Counted from the first letter of the stretch, positions 24,501 through 35,800 are shown. The stretch: 64,000 bases of DNA from Anthopleura xanthogrammica (GCA_964019055.1 OZ025212.1:14732090-14796089), one strand, 5' to 3'. Notes: generated from the sequence alone by a model not told the origin. Numbers and translations: made by a program.

Positions 24501-26426
24501 AATAGATAATAGATAATAGATAATAGATAATAGATAATAGATAATAGATAATAGATAATAGATAATAGATAATAGATAATAGATAATAGATAATAGATAA
24601 TAGATAATAGATAATAGATAATAGATAATAGATAATAGATAATAGATAATAGATAATAGATAATAGATAATAGATAATAGATAATAGATAATAGATAATA
24701 GATAATAGATAATAGATAATAGATAATAGATAATAGATAATAGATAATAGATAATAGATAATAGATAATAGATAATAGATAATAGATAATAGATAATAGA
24801 TAATAGATAATAGATAATAGATAATAGATAATAGATAATAGATAATAGATAATAGATAATAGATAATAGATAATAGATAATAGATAATAGATAATAGATA
24901 ATAGATAATAGATAATAGATAATAGATAATAGATAATAGAGTTATCATTCCATGGTTAAGCTTTTGCGAGAGGAGGTTAAAGTTTCCAACGCCAGTGCAA
25001 CAACTTTAGCGGTTTTCGTATGAGTGGGAAACATACGTTACTGATTTACAGCACGCACACGGTACGACATGCCGTAACATTAAAATGGCTTCAAATAAGA
25101 ATGGTTATCCTATGAGTGGGGAACATACGGTACTGACTTACAGCACGTACACGGTACTACGTGCCGTAACATCGAAATGACTTCCCATAACGTGTGGTTA
25201 CGATTACGGTACGATATTTCTACAGTAAGGTTACGAATTTGTTTATAGTTTTCCGCTCATACGAAAACTGTTCTGACTGACAGCCCCATGTATAGTCCGT
25301 ATTTGACCACTACTTGGAGCAGATAATGAGATCAGAGACTGTTTTCAGCTGATTGAAACCCAGCAATAAGAAAAAAACATTTCCGGCTTCGATTTAATGT
25401 TTTCCTATTTTAGACCACGTGTCATTCTCTTGCGAATAAGATTCTTTGTTTGAGTTGTATCCATATTCATGTGTCTTCTCATGCGCAACCGTTAAACAAA
25501 GAAATGATACTCTAGGGAATGACACGTGGTCTGAAATGGGAAACCATTACACCAGGACGAATGACGTATATTTAAGGAGAATTCTATTGGTATATATTAT
25601 CAGTTATTGCAGTTAGTGAGGTGTATTTGAAGGCTTACCTCCATCACTCCCTTCGTCTGGACCAGTGTCCCGATCAGGAGTGGGACCTTTACGAATTGAC
25701 CAATCAAAATCGTCCGTTTTACTTTCCTGCTTCCACCCACAAAAGCTGCCATCGTTAAAATCACAGTCACCTTGTCGCAAAAGAGAAAACGTTAAAGTAT
25801 TAATAACTTCCTTGAATAATATACATAAAATTCTGACCAAATTATACGTTCAATTGGCCGGCCTTTGTAACAGAAAATTGCTGAGAATTTTGAGAAACAA
25901 CATGATAGTTTTAATAGTACAGTACCCTTCACAGTTCCCTGTGCCATCTCGAAAGGTAGTCAGGTCTTTGCATCGAAGTGAGAAGAACGGCGACCTTGCA
26001 ATGATAGGGACATGTGAATTATTTTTCAAGGTGTTAAAAAAAGGTCTCTATCATTGCAAGATCACCTCATGTCTTAATTTGATGCAAAGGCACGGCTACC
26101 TTTAAAGATGGCGCAGGGAACTGCGAAGGGGACTATTTCGTTATCGTATCGTAACACTAATGATTGCAGTAAGACTGCACAAACATGTTTATTTAGCTGC
26201 TAAAATAAATATCAAAAATTTCGTCGATTGTTCCTCAAAATACTATCAATATTAGAAATATAAAGTGAAAAAGTATAAAGTATATAAAGATGAAAGCATT
26301 AAATGAATAAAGTAGATATATTTTTGCCCGGCACTTACCAGCATAGGAAGAAGATTGAACGGGTTGCAAAGATATCACAAATATTAGCATCAATATCGTT
26401 CCCTGGTGTGTTAGTCTTCTTGTCAT
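12527..26426 (-). CDS. Receptor tyrosine kinase 1: MAM-CCP-MAM-CCP-SRCR ectodomain
   Basis: Single-pass receptor tyrosine kinase, 1061 residues, 20 coding exons (transcript order): 26426-26339, 25770-25639, 24304-24063, 23599-23506, 22694-22506, 21658-21521, 20640-20393, 20028-19929, 19609-19424, 17424-17071, 16765-16712, 16584-16443, 16115-15859, 15130-14946, 14865-14794, 14361-14230, 13753-13539, 13430-13390, 13315-13219, 12746-12527. Signal peptide 1-25; MAM 30-185; CCP 186-248; MAM 249-410; CCP 411-472; SRCR 473-590; Thr-rich linker; membrane helix about 618-639 followed by RKKKRRK; kinase about 684-1020. Active features: GKGAFGKV (692-699), Lys738 in [12 protein letters not shown] (Asp883), DFG (901), WMSPEA. 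There is an insert between the glycine loop and Lys738 and another before HRD. Tail tyrosines 1024, 1036, 1037. All catalytic residues are present. The ligand is unknown. The ectodomain exons begin and end in phase 1, as expected from exon shuffling. Confidence 0.92.
13851..14145 (-). mobile_element. tRNA-derived SINE (SINE-C), minus strand
   Basis: Read on the minus strand it begins GGTGGCGTACTCTGCTAACG, which resembles an RNA polymerase III A box. It continues with GGTTTCAAA and GGTCCGAGCCC, then a body with GGTTTTTCTCCGGGTTCTCC shared in style with SINE-A. It lies in an RTK1 intron, antisense to nothing but in the same direction as the gene. Confidence 0.5.
14407..14690 (+). repeat. ATGG tetranucleotide array with AAATCGGG interruptions
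   Basis: GGAT units broken at regular intervals by AAATCGGG, giving a higher-order period. A (TGTC)n run follows at 14699-14727. It lies in an RTK1 intron. Confidence 0.9.
15183..15728 (+). repeat. ATC/CGT trinucleotide-rich array
   Basis: About 545 bp of ATC and GTC triplets with a longer internal period containing CTCATCACTGTATCATCATT. It fills the RTK1 intron that separates the glycine-loop exon from the alpha-C exon. The open frames in it are compositional. Confidence 0.9.
16268..16335. mobile_element. Foldback family FB2, truncated copy
   Basis: Only the left arm and part of the centre survive: TATAGACCTCTTTCTCGTGA, then CAAAGCAGCTCAATTTGG. It is in the RTK1 intron between the membrane-spanning exon and the glycine-loop exon. 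Confidence 0.6.
16861..16998 (+). repeat. Octanucleotide array GGCAAGCA, about 17 copies
   Basis: Almost perfect tandem of an 8-bp unit (two related 4-mers, GCAA and GCAG), with two GGTAAGCA variants near the end. It lies in the RTK1 intron between the SRCR exon and the linker exon. Confidence 0.92.
17497..18630 (+). mobile_element. SINE-A split by another transposon
   Basis: The SINE head runs to about 17568 (CTCTGGGGTCTCGACTTCGA, then GGCGTCATATG). Its body resumes at 18518 with GAGTTTGTCAGGTAGGTCTC and CTCTGGTTTTCCTCCCTC. The 949-bp element between the two halves is listed separately. The SINE is therefore the older insertion. Confidence 0.7.
17569..18517. mobile_element. 949-bp TIR element inserted in a SINE
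   Basis: Terminal inverted repeats of about 110 bp begin TAAGCCAGTTCAAAGTTTAA on the left, with the exact inverse on the right, and include TTTCTCACCTTCTTTTGTTT and a GCGATCG block. It is flanked by TA on both sides. The interior has two direct copies (about 18060-18145 and 18288-18372) of a segment with TTGGACTCACAGT or TCTGGACTCACAGT and ATCAGGGTAGGT. No transposase is seen, so it is non-autonomous. Confidence 0.75.
18951..19081. repeat. Nearly perfect 131-bp palindrome
   Basis: The arms 18951-19015 and 19017-19081 are exact reverse complements around a single A at 19016. They contain TTTCCCACTCAATAATGAAT. It lies in an RTK1 intron. Confidence 0.9.
19791..19903 (+). repeat. GACT tetranucleotide array, about 28 copies
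   Basis: Perfect apart from one GGCT near the right end. It lies in the RTK1 intron just before the exon at 19929. Confidence 0.92.
20107..20335. mobile_element. C-rich foldback element
   Basis: Ends GGGATGCTCCGCCCG and GGGCAGAGCATCCCC are inverted. Between them are repeated TACCCCTTT blocks separated by GAAAA, and runs of C. It lies in an RTK1 intron between the two exons of the second MAM domain. Confidence 0.55.
20742..20965. mobile_element. Foldback element with CCGGGTCC ends
   Basis: Ends contain CTTCCGGGTCCAAAA and, inverted, TTGGACCCGGAAATACGTCA. Related copies are at about 33018-33255 (inverted orientation) and 50400-50490 (partial), all sharing TTTTTCTTGATGGATTT-like or matching interior sequence. 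Confidence 0.6.
21746..22480 (+). repeat. SINE-A whose 3' part is a 57-bp array, about 12 copies
   Basis: The head GGTGGCGTAGCGGTAGTGAA (A-box-like) and CTCTGGGGTCTCGGGTTCGA (B-box-like) is followed directly by tandem 57-bp units from about 21798. The unit spacing is exactly 57 where measured (21856 to 21913). Each unit has GATCTGTGAGTTAGCC and GACTTAGATCAGCCC. The copies differ by few bases, so the growth is recent. The array ends about 25 bp before the CCP exon at 22506. Confidence 0.85.
23640..23800. mobile_element. Foldback element
   Basis: Arms carry CATTTTCGAGAT, ATCGCAGGCGCG and GAGGCATTTTTCGGGC on the left, and the inverse (GCCCGAAAATGCCTC, GCGCCTGCAATATTTTA, ATCTCGAAAATG) on the right. 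The centre is AGAGTCAATAGCGCGCG. It lies just upstream of the RTK1 exon at 23599. Confidence 0.65.
24323..24941 (+). repeat. Heptanucleotide array ATAATAG, about 88 copies
   Basis: About 619 bp of a seemingly perfect 7-bp unit, beginning 19 bp from the acceptor of the RTK1 exon at 24304. As the unit is 7 bp, the minus strand reads as a seven-residue peptide repeat without stops; it is intronic and not coding. Confidence 0.95.
25000..25270. mobile_element. Foldback element with CGGTACGACATGCCG
   Basis: Contains two direct copies of a segment with ACATACGGTACTGACTTACAGCAC-type sequence (written here in part) ending in GCCGTAACAT. Relatives lie at 13015-13085 and 53700-54020. The outer ends CGTATGAGTGGG and CTCATACGAAAA are inverted. 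Confidence 0.5.
25385..25565. mobile_element. Foldback family FB1, copy 4
   Basis: Left arm TTTAGACCACGTGTCATTCT, core GAGTTGTATCCATATTCATG, right arm AATGACACGTGGTCTGAAAT. It is in the RTK1 intron between the first two MAM exons. Confidence 0.75.
25921..26136. mobile_element. Foldback family FB3, copy 1
   Basis: Inverted ends with CCCTTCACAGTTCCCTG and TCGAAAGGTAG, then a pair of inverted CGACCTTGCAATGATAG blocks. Copies lie at 50176-50390 and 62826-62964. A lone end with AGTCCCCTTCACAGTTTCCC is at about 30968. Confidence 0.7.
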
Positions 26427-27766
26427 GTTAGTGTGATGTTATACCTGGAAAAATGAACACTATGCTTAAATATTAGGGTCCCCATTTACCTATATCCCAC
26501 ACCATAGAAAATACGGCGAATCAGAAAGCAGTTGTATTTTCTTCGGTTTTTTTCACTCTTCCTTCCCATCATGCACTACGCGTTGAATCTACGAATTTGC
26601 ATTTTCTATGGTGTGGGATAAAATGGTTATACATTTAATCTTATAAAGGCTCATATGTATACTAGAAAATACAAGTGACTCGTGGGATATTCCACGGTAT
26701 ACCACGAGAAACCATTGTATAACTAGTATGTATCCAGTATTTTTGTTTAGGGCTAGTATAGCATGTTTTTACGGTAACTCTCCCCAACGTTGTATGTTTA
26801 GGCGTTCCGTTCATACACAGAACTGTGCTATTCGGACAAAATATGTATTGGTCAAATATTCGAATTGTTTAAAATTCGTAGAACATGGTCAACCCACACA
26901 TTTTCCACTAGAAATTTTACGTAATAATGACGCAGACACAGGGGAGGACGAAAAGTACACCATGACGTCTATTCATAAATAGACCGTGATGTCATGGATG
27001 AGTGGATGTTGAAGCAGCGTATGAATAAACTATAATAAAAGTTCTTTGGCCTAATTTGAGATATTAATGAACAAAAAAATAAATAAATAAATAAATAAAA
27101 AACGAAGACTGAAGACTTCGTAAATTCTGCAAAACCTAAGAAATACCATGGTCAATTTTTAGATATTTTTGAAGGGGAAAAAAGCGTTTCAGCTACACAT
27201 TTGTTCAAAGAAAAAACAACTGATATGAATTGCACTGCATGTTATCAATATTATTAAGGCAGGGATTCGAATTGAAAAAACTTATATGTCCAAAATTTAT
27301 CAAATGAGTTGTCTTGCTATTCATTGGTCTTAAAAGATAATATTTAGATGTAGAATAGATTTGTAATTATTTTAAGATAATATTGTAATAGTTATACTGT
27401 AATTACTTATTCAGGTGTCTCAAATTGTCGTAGCCCACCCTCGTTTAAAAGTGAATAACCTACTTTAAACCTTATTCTAGTTACTGTTATTCCTTAGTTT
27501 TATCCCTAAATCCTCGATAGCTATAAGAACACTAGGATGAGTGTTCAAAAGAAGAAACTATTACAGAAGTAGAGGGAAAAAACAATAAACAAACTCCAGC
27601 TTGAAAGCATTTAAAATGGAACATGACAAGGTAGCGTTCTCACTTGACTTAACTTTGGTAAACATGACAAGAAACAAAACAAATTAAATACTGTAAAAAC
27701 ACGCAATAAAACGTCAATTATTTACTAAGCATTACAAAAACATGTTGAGTATGGATAATTACTTAC

Positions 27767-27885
27767 CTAGAAATGATAAAATCTTCGCTCTTAATTCGTA
27801 TTCACTGCTATGCTTCTCATCCAACTCTAGAAGCTGTAAGTCTCTGCAACTAAGTTCCTCTGTGTACCAGTAGTTCGACAGATAT
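27767..27885 (-). other. Possible 5' non-coding exon of RTK1
   Basis: A consensus donor (CTAG then GTAAGTAATT, minus strand) at 27766 pairs with the acceptor TTTTTCCAG that ends at 26445, 18 bp before the RTK1 ATG. The outer edge is unknown. This is inferred from splice signals only. Confidence 0.3.
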
Positions 27886-29133
27886 GTATAAAAAAAAAAG
27901 GATGATATATTTAAGTTAAAAATTAACTTCGTGTTCAAAAAAACTCAGGGAACAGCCTCGAGGTTTTCTAGACCTTGATGAAGCCTTGAACTTAGCAGAA
28001 AGGGCTTTTATTTATTCTAATCCATCGTCTATCATTTGTGATGTCACAATAAGCAGTTCACGCTGCTTAGGTTGTGAATTTACCCGTAACGAACACTATG
28101 TTGACAATTCAAAGTTCAAAGTGGTTCATGCATATTATTTCTTCTTCAGTTAAAAAACTATTAACGTCAATCTTACTGCCTATAACCTTGACCCAATTAA
28201 AAAGAAAGACGACATTGAGCAGGTTAGAATAATTAAAAAAGATGCAACCATAATCAAGAGAATGTAAAAAAAAAAAAAGAAAAAAAAGTTCACACCTGTT
28301 TGTGTTGGCGGTACAGCTGTCCGTTTTCCACACGTACAAATTCGCCAAAAAAAATTAAAATAGACAAATAGGAGATGATTAGAAGTGAAAATTTATATTT
28401 TAACACCTGTATACCTTTTTCAAGATCTGATTTATCAAAGCGAGAGAGATAGAATAAATGTTTTGAAGTTTCCAAATGATATACCTGATTTTGTTGCTTC
28501 GTATATCTTCCTTGCCAGTTCAGCTTAGCCTTTTCTCAGTTTCTTCCTTTCTTGAAAAATACTTAGATCAGCAGTGAAAAAGCAGTGACAAAGTTTAAAT
28601 GAATGTAAATTAAAATCATTAAAATGTCCACTTTGAAGGTAAGTAACATCTACATGCGAAGTTTGAGTTTCCTACACAATACAGGCTGAATCGGTGTCAT
28701 CACAGCTGGTATTCATAGATGACTAACTCAGTTGAAAAACATATTTGCTTCTGACTTGTTTTTGTTACGAATATATTAAACTATGCTAAAATGCAATAAT
28801 TGCTAAATAATGATAGTGTTGTTCGCCTAGGAAACTCATCAGGGCAAAAAGGCATGAAAATGGAACTCGGAATACTGCAAGTACGCCCTCTGAACACTTA
28901 TATGGTGTTCTCGACCAATGAGCTTTCGAGGTTTTGAAGTCAATTTCAATTTATTGAGATTGTCTCCAAGATATCGTGTGGAAATTTCAAATTTCAAAAT
29001 TTCATGTCGGTTATATCCTGTAAAGTGTACCTTTGAATAGATTGCGATCTAAAACGTTATCGTCGGTCACGGCATTTACCGTTAAAGGGGTTATTGATGA
29101 TGATGGTGGTTGCAATTGTAAACAATAACGAAA

Positions 29134-29219
29134 GCAATAACGATAACAACAACAACTACAACAACAGCAACAACAACAACAACAACAACAACAGCTGCAA
29201 CAGCTGCAACAGTAGCAGC

Positions 29220-29301
<82 letters not shown>

Positions 29302-29325
29302 GCTGCAACAGTAGCAGCAACAACA
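29134..29325 (+). repeat. CAA trinucleotide array
   Basis: CAA triplets interrupted by AGCTGCAACAG and AGTAGCAG blocks that occur twice, showing a segmental duplication within the array. Intergenic. Confidence 0.92.
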
Positions 29326-29879
29326 GATTTTCTCACGTCGGCCTGATTTTCAAAATTAAATCGGGCTTGAATTCAACTCTCTAAACTACATGCACGATTT
29401 GCTTCCCGACATATTCTGGCGAAGAATCGGGCCAACAATCGCAGCTTGTAGATGGGCCTGGAGTCATAATAATTCTATATAAAGGTAAAAATGAGTTCAG
29501 TATTAGAATAATGAATGAAAAAATGGCATGAATGGGATAAAAGAATGGCAACCATTTCTTGGAAAATTCAGTTTAATTACAAAGAAAGTACTACAAAGTC
29601 AAGTCAGGTATAATATCTTAACACGCATGCGCAAACGCTTCACTCGCCATGACAATATAGGTAGCTACTCGTTTCCATACCCCATGATGCCCTTGTCGAG
29701 AGAGGACTAAAATCTAACCTTAAACCTTACCCCAAACCTAACCAACCCTTAATCTTAGAATCGATTCCAGTCCTTTTTCGTTGAAGGGCAGTTTGGGCTA
29801 TGGAAACAAGTGTTCACCGACAATATATATGCATATTTCCATCACGAGACTTGGCCGCTGACCAAGCATAAACCTTTGG

Positions 29880-32800
29880 TTAAACATCTGTAAGCGAAGA
29901 TGCCGAGGTACCTTCAACTGAGAGTGCGCTGTTAAAGGAAGGTACCAGGTAATAGTCTTTGTTACTGTCCAGATTACTGAAGTCCATGTATGGACTATCT
30001 TCCTGTAAAAGGTCTTCAAATCGTTCACGAAGGGCAGTGAACTTTGGACGCTCGCTTGGGTCTTCTTGCCAACATTGTAACATGATTTGGTAACTTTTGA
30101 ACACCACCAACGACAACAACAACAACGACGACGACAACAACAAAAAGGAAAAAAGAAAAAAGAAAATGAATAATGGAACTGGATGAAAAAATTGGTTACT
30201 AAAGACACGACGACTCGTATAGACCCCTTTCACGTGACGTCAAAGCAGCTCAATTTGGAGGACAAAACAAAAGAATTTTAATCTCCTGAGAATTGGAAGC
30301 CTATTGTTTTGTCCTCCAAATTGAGCTGCATTCCGACGTGCTGCAAGGGGTATATTTACGGCGTTTACATTATGTTGTTAAGTTGCGTTCAGCCTGAAGC
30401 ATAACATCCTTATCATAGAAATAGTCCATGAAATAGGGGTGGATTCTAAATTACAAATTTTAATACTTACATTTCATCTGAGCACATGTCAGGCTTTTCC
30501 ATTCTGTAACCATGGCGTAGCTCTCTAAAGAGATCTTTACTAGACATAGAAGGATATGGGGCACCTCCTAAAATATATTAAAATATGTGATCAAAATTCA
30601 ATTCAAATTTATCGATCATGGAAAAATAAAGTACGAAAATGTTTGAAATCCCTTACCTAAAGTTGATATTTCCCATAACGTAATGCCGTATGACCATCTG
30701 GAATTTCAAAACGACTTCAGATATAATTTGCTACTTCAGAACTCCAATCAAATGATCGAACCCCATCAAGGATCAATATAGAAAAGTCAGAGAAACTAAT
30801 GTTTTGCAACTTTTTTCTGTTCTCTGTTTAGTCCACGACCAATAGGAAAGTTGTCTCATTTTTGATAAATAAATAAATGAAGAAATTAAATTTTCCTTTT
30901 TTTGAATTAGAAATGCTCTTTACTCTTTTCAGCAAAGAAACAGTGTCGCGCACAGTGCCTGCCACAATAGTCCCCTTCACAGTTTCCCGTATCGACTTTT
31001 ACTTCGTTGCTCATGTTATCACAACTTTTCAAGCACTGTCAGGCTGCAAGAACGTTTATCATGGGGGCGGAGGAGAAGTATAAAGTTGTCACTTCGTGTT
31101 CTATAGCGTTTTGGTATTCTGATAAGGGTTGCGCTTTCTTCCACTCCTCTGGATCTGGCCATATTTAGTTTGAAATGGCTCAAGATCACAACAACACACT
31201 TTTGTTGCGTGACTTTGTTGCAGAAGTAGAAGCTCTTTTTACTTTCCGTAACAAAGACAATTTTTTGCGCGCAGGGTGTTAATACGATCAACAATCACTC
31301 TGCAACTTGCAATATTCAACGATGTTGCGCGACAAGTTGCGCGACAAGTTGCACAAATTTCTTGCTCGTATCTATTTCCGCGCCTAAACGTTAGTTGCAA
31401 CTCACGATAATTTAAAGCAAGGAAAACAAAATAAAACTAGCAAGTATTTTGAACATCAAACTCACATGTCGCTCTCAGTAGTAAAAACCTGATCGTAAAG
31501 AGCTTCTGGTGACATCCATTTGATGGGTAGTCTCCGCTGTACACGAGCATGGTAGGCGCTCTCCTCGTACAGCTCACGTGTCAGTCCAAAGTCAGACACT
31601 TTGACTTGTTTGTTGTCGGCCACTAGAACATTACGAGCGGCGAGATCACGATGAACGAATCCTTTACTGGAGAGGTATTCCTGTAAATACAAGACGGTTG
31701 TGATTTATGAATAGATAGCATGGTACTAAGGTTGTTATTTCTATCATTCAATGTCATATCTCACCATTCCTGCTGCTATTTGATAAGAGAAGGACAGCAG
31801 ATCTTTTGGCAACAAACAATCATCATCGTCCTTCAAGTGTTCTGCTATTCTTGGAGTGTTCACATAGCGAGTATTCTATTTCAAGTAACAAACGAATTCA
31901 GGGAAAACAAGAAATATAAGGAAGCTGGTTTTTTTTGTGCTTCAACATTCGGATTGCAATCAAGTCAAAGTAGAGCTACTTTGTGGAACCATTGCTGAAT
32001 CTATTTATCCTTTACCTCTATTTCAGAAGCAGTATTCAGGCAAGCTTTCGTGTGCAAATACGCAGGCGCAGATGTTTTACCCTCAAAACCGCTGACCTGT
32101 TGAACAGCAGAGAATATATTTTCATTAGACCTCTTATATATTACCTTGATGTAATGTTTTCCTATTTCAAACCACGTGTCATTCCCTTGAGAATAAGAAA
32201 TGATACTCTAGCGAATGACACGTGGTCTTGGGAATAAGATTCTTTGTTTGAGTTGTATCCATATTCATATGTCTTTTTATGTTCAACCGTTAAACAAAGA
32301 AATGATACTCTAGCGAATGACACGTGGTCTTGGGAATAAGATTCTTTGTTTGAGTTGTATCCATATTCATATGTCTTTTTATGTTCAACCGTTAAACAAA
32401 GAAATGATACTCTAGCGAATGACACGTGGTCTTGGGAATAAGATTCTTTGTTTGAGTTGTATCCATATTCATATGTCTTTTTATGTTCAACCGTTAAACA
32501 AAGAAATGATACTCTAGCGAATGACACGTGGTCTTGAGAATAAGACTCTTTGTTTGAGTTGTATCCATATTCTTCTCATGCGCAACCATTAACTGAATAA
32601 AGAAATGATGTCAAAGGGCATTACATATGGTCTGAAATGGGAAAAGATTACGCCCAAGCCGAAGATGAATTTCACCGCATTTTGAGATTAGTGCGCTTCG
32701 GTGTGTGACCACTTAGTCTACCTTGTGTCTGTTCGTTCTCAAGTATTTCAGTAAATCTCCCTCTGGTAAGAACTCTACTACAAGAAAGTTGGGTTCACTC

Positions 32801-35800
32801 GTTGTACAACAGAACAGAAAGTTGACGATATTCTGATGAGAACCAAGCTTCTTCATCAGGTTGATTTCTTTCAGGAATTCTTGCTTTTCTCCTGAATCTG
32901 CCGTACCTAAAGAAAGACAAAAAAAATCAGAAAAGATACTGCAGAAAGCAAGAACAGATCTTGACAGACAGCGACGATGAGCAAGCAATAACTTAAATTA
33001 CGGAGTGCACTAGTATGGAAGTTCATAGAGCTTTTAAGTTGCGACGTATTTCCGGGTCCAATTATTCACGAAAATCTCTAGAATAAAGCGAAAAATGTTC
33101 TCAATGATTTAACCTCCACCTCCAAAAAAATTAGAACTCTGGACAAAAAATCCTGTCATGAAGAAAAAGTAAGTAAATTCTTTATAAAACTGGTTGAATT
33201 TTGGGAGCCGGAAATCGTTTTCCTATGCGATTTACGTCAACTTAAGAGCTGTATTGCCTAATTGCGCAATACAGTAACGGTAACAACATGATTCAAATGT
33301 TACAATAAAACTGCGCAAGATTACTGGCGACTTACTTGACATAGACACATTCCAACAGTAGCGCAGAAATCATTTTTTATATCTTTTAACCAAAAATTCA
33401 AAATATTTTTGCATAAGTCTCATTCCATACTCCTATTACTGCTTTGTCGCGTCTCTCAGAGTTCGTTTGGTGTGCAAAATCTGCGAGTGAAAAATACAAC
33501 TACGCGCATGCGCAGCTATTACTCACCGTGTAACGCCTTGGCTGCCACTATTACTTCATTCATATTCTTCCTACTTGACTTTACAAAAATCGATTTGAGC
33601 TTTGCCCGGACTCTCTCCTCGTCTTCGCCTTGCGGTAACTTTAGAACTGCCTTGTATACTTTACCAAAGGCTCCTTCACCAAGTTCGTCGAGGAAGATGA
33701 CGTGATTGGAATCGACTTCCCACTCGTCTTTCATCTCGATGCCTGTCTTTGGTTCATCGTCTTTCATCCTTTGTGGTTTGCTGCAGATCAGGAATTTATA
33801 CGTTTACGCTGACTTAGGCAACGTTTACAGGAAGTTAGGTAGGGTGGCTTTACTGTTAGAACTATCTTGTTTCTAGACACCGGTGAAGAACGCACTGCGC
33901 ATGCTCGGAAGTTCGGCGGGAAATTGAATTCGTAGACGCGTCATGTTTACGAAGAAAACCATTGGAGATTTACCAGCGTTTAGTGAATATTTAAAGTTAT
34001 GGCCGTTCGTGGAAAGTTAGTGCTTATTTTTTCCTGACACATTACTTTAGTTGTTTTCTTTCCCTGGTCAAATAATACGAGAGAAATTCGCATAATACAA
34101 GACATGTAAATCTCCAAAGGTTATATTTGTAAACACGACTCGTCTACAAGTTTCTCGCCAAATTTCCGAGCATGCGCAGTGCGTTTTTCACCCTGACCTT
34201 GTTGCTAAGGTATTTCACGAGCACAAAAAAATTCCATCGTTTTGTTTATCATTCCTCAGTTCGACATATGAAGTCACTAGTTTTGTGTTATAAGTGCTTA
34301 CTTTCTTTTCGTCTCTCTTGGATTGCGACGCCTTCTTTTATAAGGAATCAGGATGACAACCAAAAGAACACAGCAAACAAGAATGAAGATTCCAACTCCA
34401 AGACCAGCTTTTGCCGCAGTACCGAGCTCTGACACAGATAAATAAACGACGACATTTACTCACAATTAATATGCTAAAATAATTAATAATGTTTACCCGC
34501 CACTCTTGACTGTGAAGAACATATGTTGCTTGGCTTCTAATGGGGCCATATAGATAAGTTTAACCAAGTTTCAAGTCATTTCCAAGGGTGAAGTTTCAAT
34601 ACTCCAGTTTCACATTCGGTGGAAACCGCTGTTTTTGAAGAACACAGACTCATTTGCACAGGCTTAGCCTCGTTTATAAGTCATCTATTCAAATACACCA
34701 TTAAAAGTCCGTGGGATAAGTATTATTCGACTTGCACATTCTTTACATTACAGTTGGCTGTTGCTAATGATTTGGAAAAGTCAACCGTAATGTAAAGAAT
34801 GTGTAAGTTGAACAATACCAATGTTTTGAAATCCCACGGACTTTTAATGATGTCGTTGAATAGCTGACTTATAAACGAGGCTAAGCCTGTGCAAATGAGT
34901 CTGTGGTCTTCAAAAACAGCGGTTTCCATCGAATGCGAAACTGGAGTATTAGAAGATTCATTTCCAATTTTCATCGGTTTTCAACTAAGTGTCTTTTTAA
35001 CATCGTCAGTCACGTTTAAGTTTCATTTGCGCAAACTCCTTGGCGTAGATTTCTCATGATTTTGAAAAACGGACGTTCCGTGTCCTGTCGTAACCGTGAC
35101 GTTGCCGCGTAAAAGCATTTTGATTGGATGGTTAGTGATGACGCGCGCTGTAATTGGCCGGTTCAATGTGTGTTGTCAACAACTCTGAACCGTGACCGTG
35201 CCGCATGTCGTGGCTTGATTTTTCAAACTCATGCGAAATCTTATAGAGGAAGATTAATGAAGACCATCGATTTAAATAATGATTAGTCTCCTACATGGTC
35301 TCTAGCGTATAATGTATATGAAACTGTGGTTATTTTGCTGTATTTTCCCCCTCGGAATTTGGTTTTGGAGTCTGCAATGCGCACAAGTAAAATATTAACC
35401 TTCGACAATACCAGACAATGTTTGAGTTGTATCCATATTCATGTGTCTTCTTATGCGCAACCGTTAAACAAAGAAATGATACTCTAAAGAATGACACGTG
35501 GTATGGAATGGGAAAACATTACGCCCAAGGTAAAGAGGTCTATTGTGCAACAAGGGTTAATATTATTTCGGTTGTACTTACGTTGGTCTTTGTCTGTGTT
35601 TGTCGTGTTGGGTGTAAGGGTAGTTGAATTAACTTCAGTCGCCAAAAAGAAAAGAAAAAGAAAGAACGAAAACAAAAACAAAAGCAAAAAATCAGTAAGA
35701 GAAATACAAATTGTTAAAGTGCCTATGACACATCTGACAATATTCTCAGTATAGATTCTGAATGAGGTGAGCTGTTGACTGGCCCAACAGTTTTTTATTC

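Larger units (their letters stand above)
26427..29879. other. Region between RTK1 and RTK2
   Basis: Upstream DNA of RTK1. A foldback at 26489-26625 has exact inverted ends containing CACACCATAGAAAA and TTTTCTATGGTGTG. On the minus strand an acceptor lies at 26445 just before the RTK1 start (TTTTTCCAG), and a good donor AGGTAAGTAATT lies at 27766, so a non-coding first exon upstream is likely. 29134-29325 is a CAA array. The rest (27800-29090) is AT-rich without a recognisable gene. Confidence 0.55.

Noticed and set aside
24286..24948. 220-codon minus-strand frame with a perfect seven-residue repeat
   Set aside because: It is the ATAATAG heptanucleotide array read in any frame; it lies in an intron between two MAM exons.
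32162..32527. Minus-strand frame with a repeated 34-residue peptide; also 52791-53180 on the plus strand
   Set aside because: The 102-bp period of the FB1 arrays is divisible by three, which makes an apparent peptide repeat. No start context, no family, and the elements are intronic.
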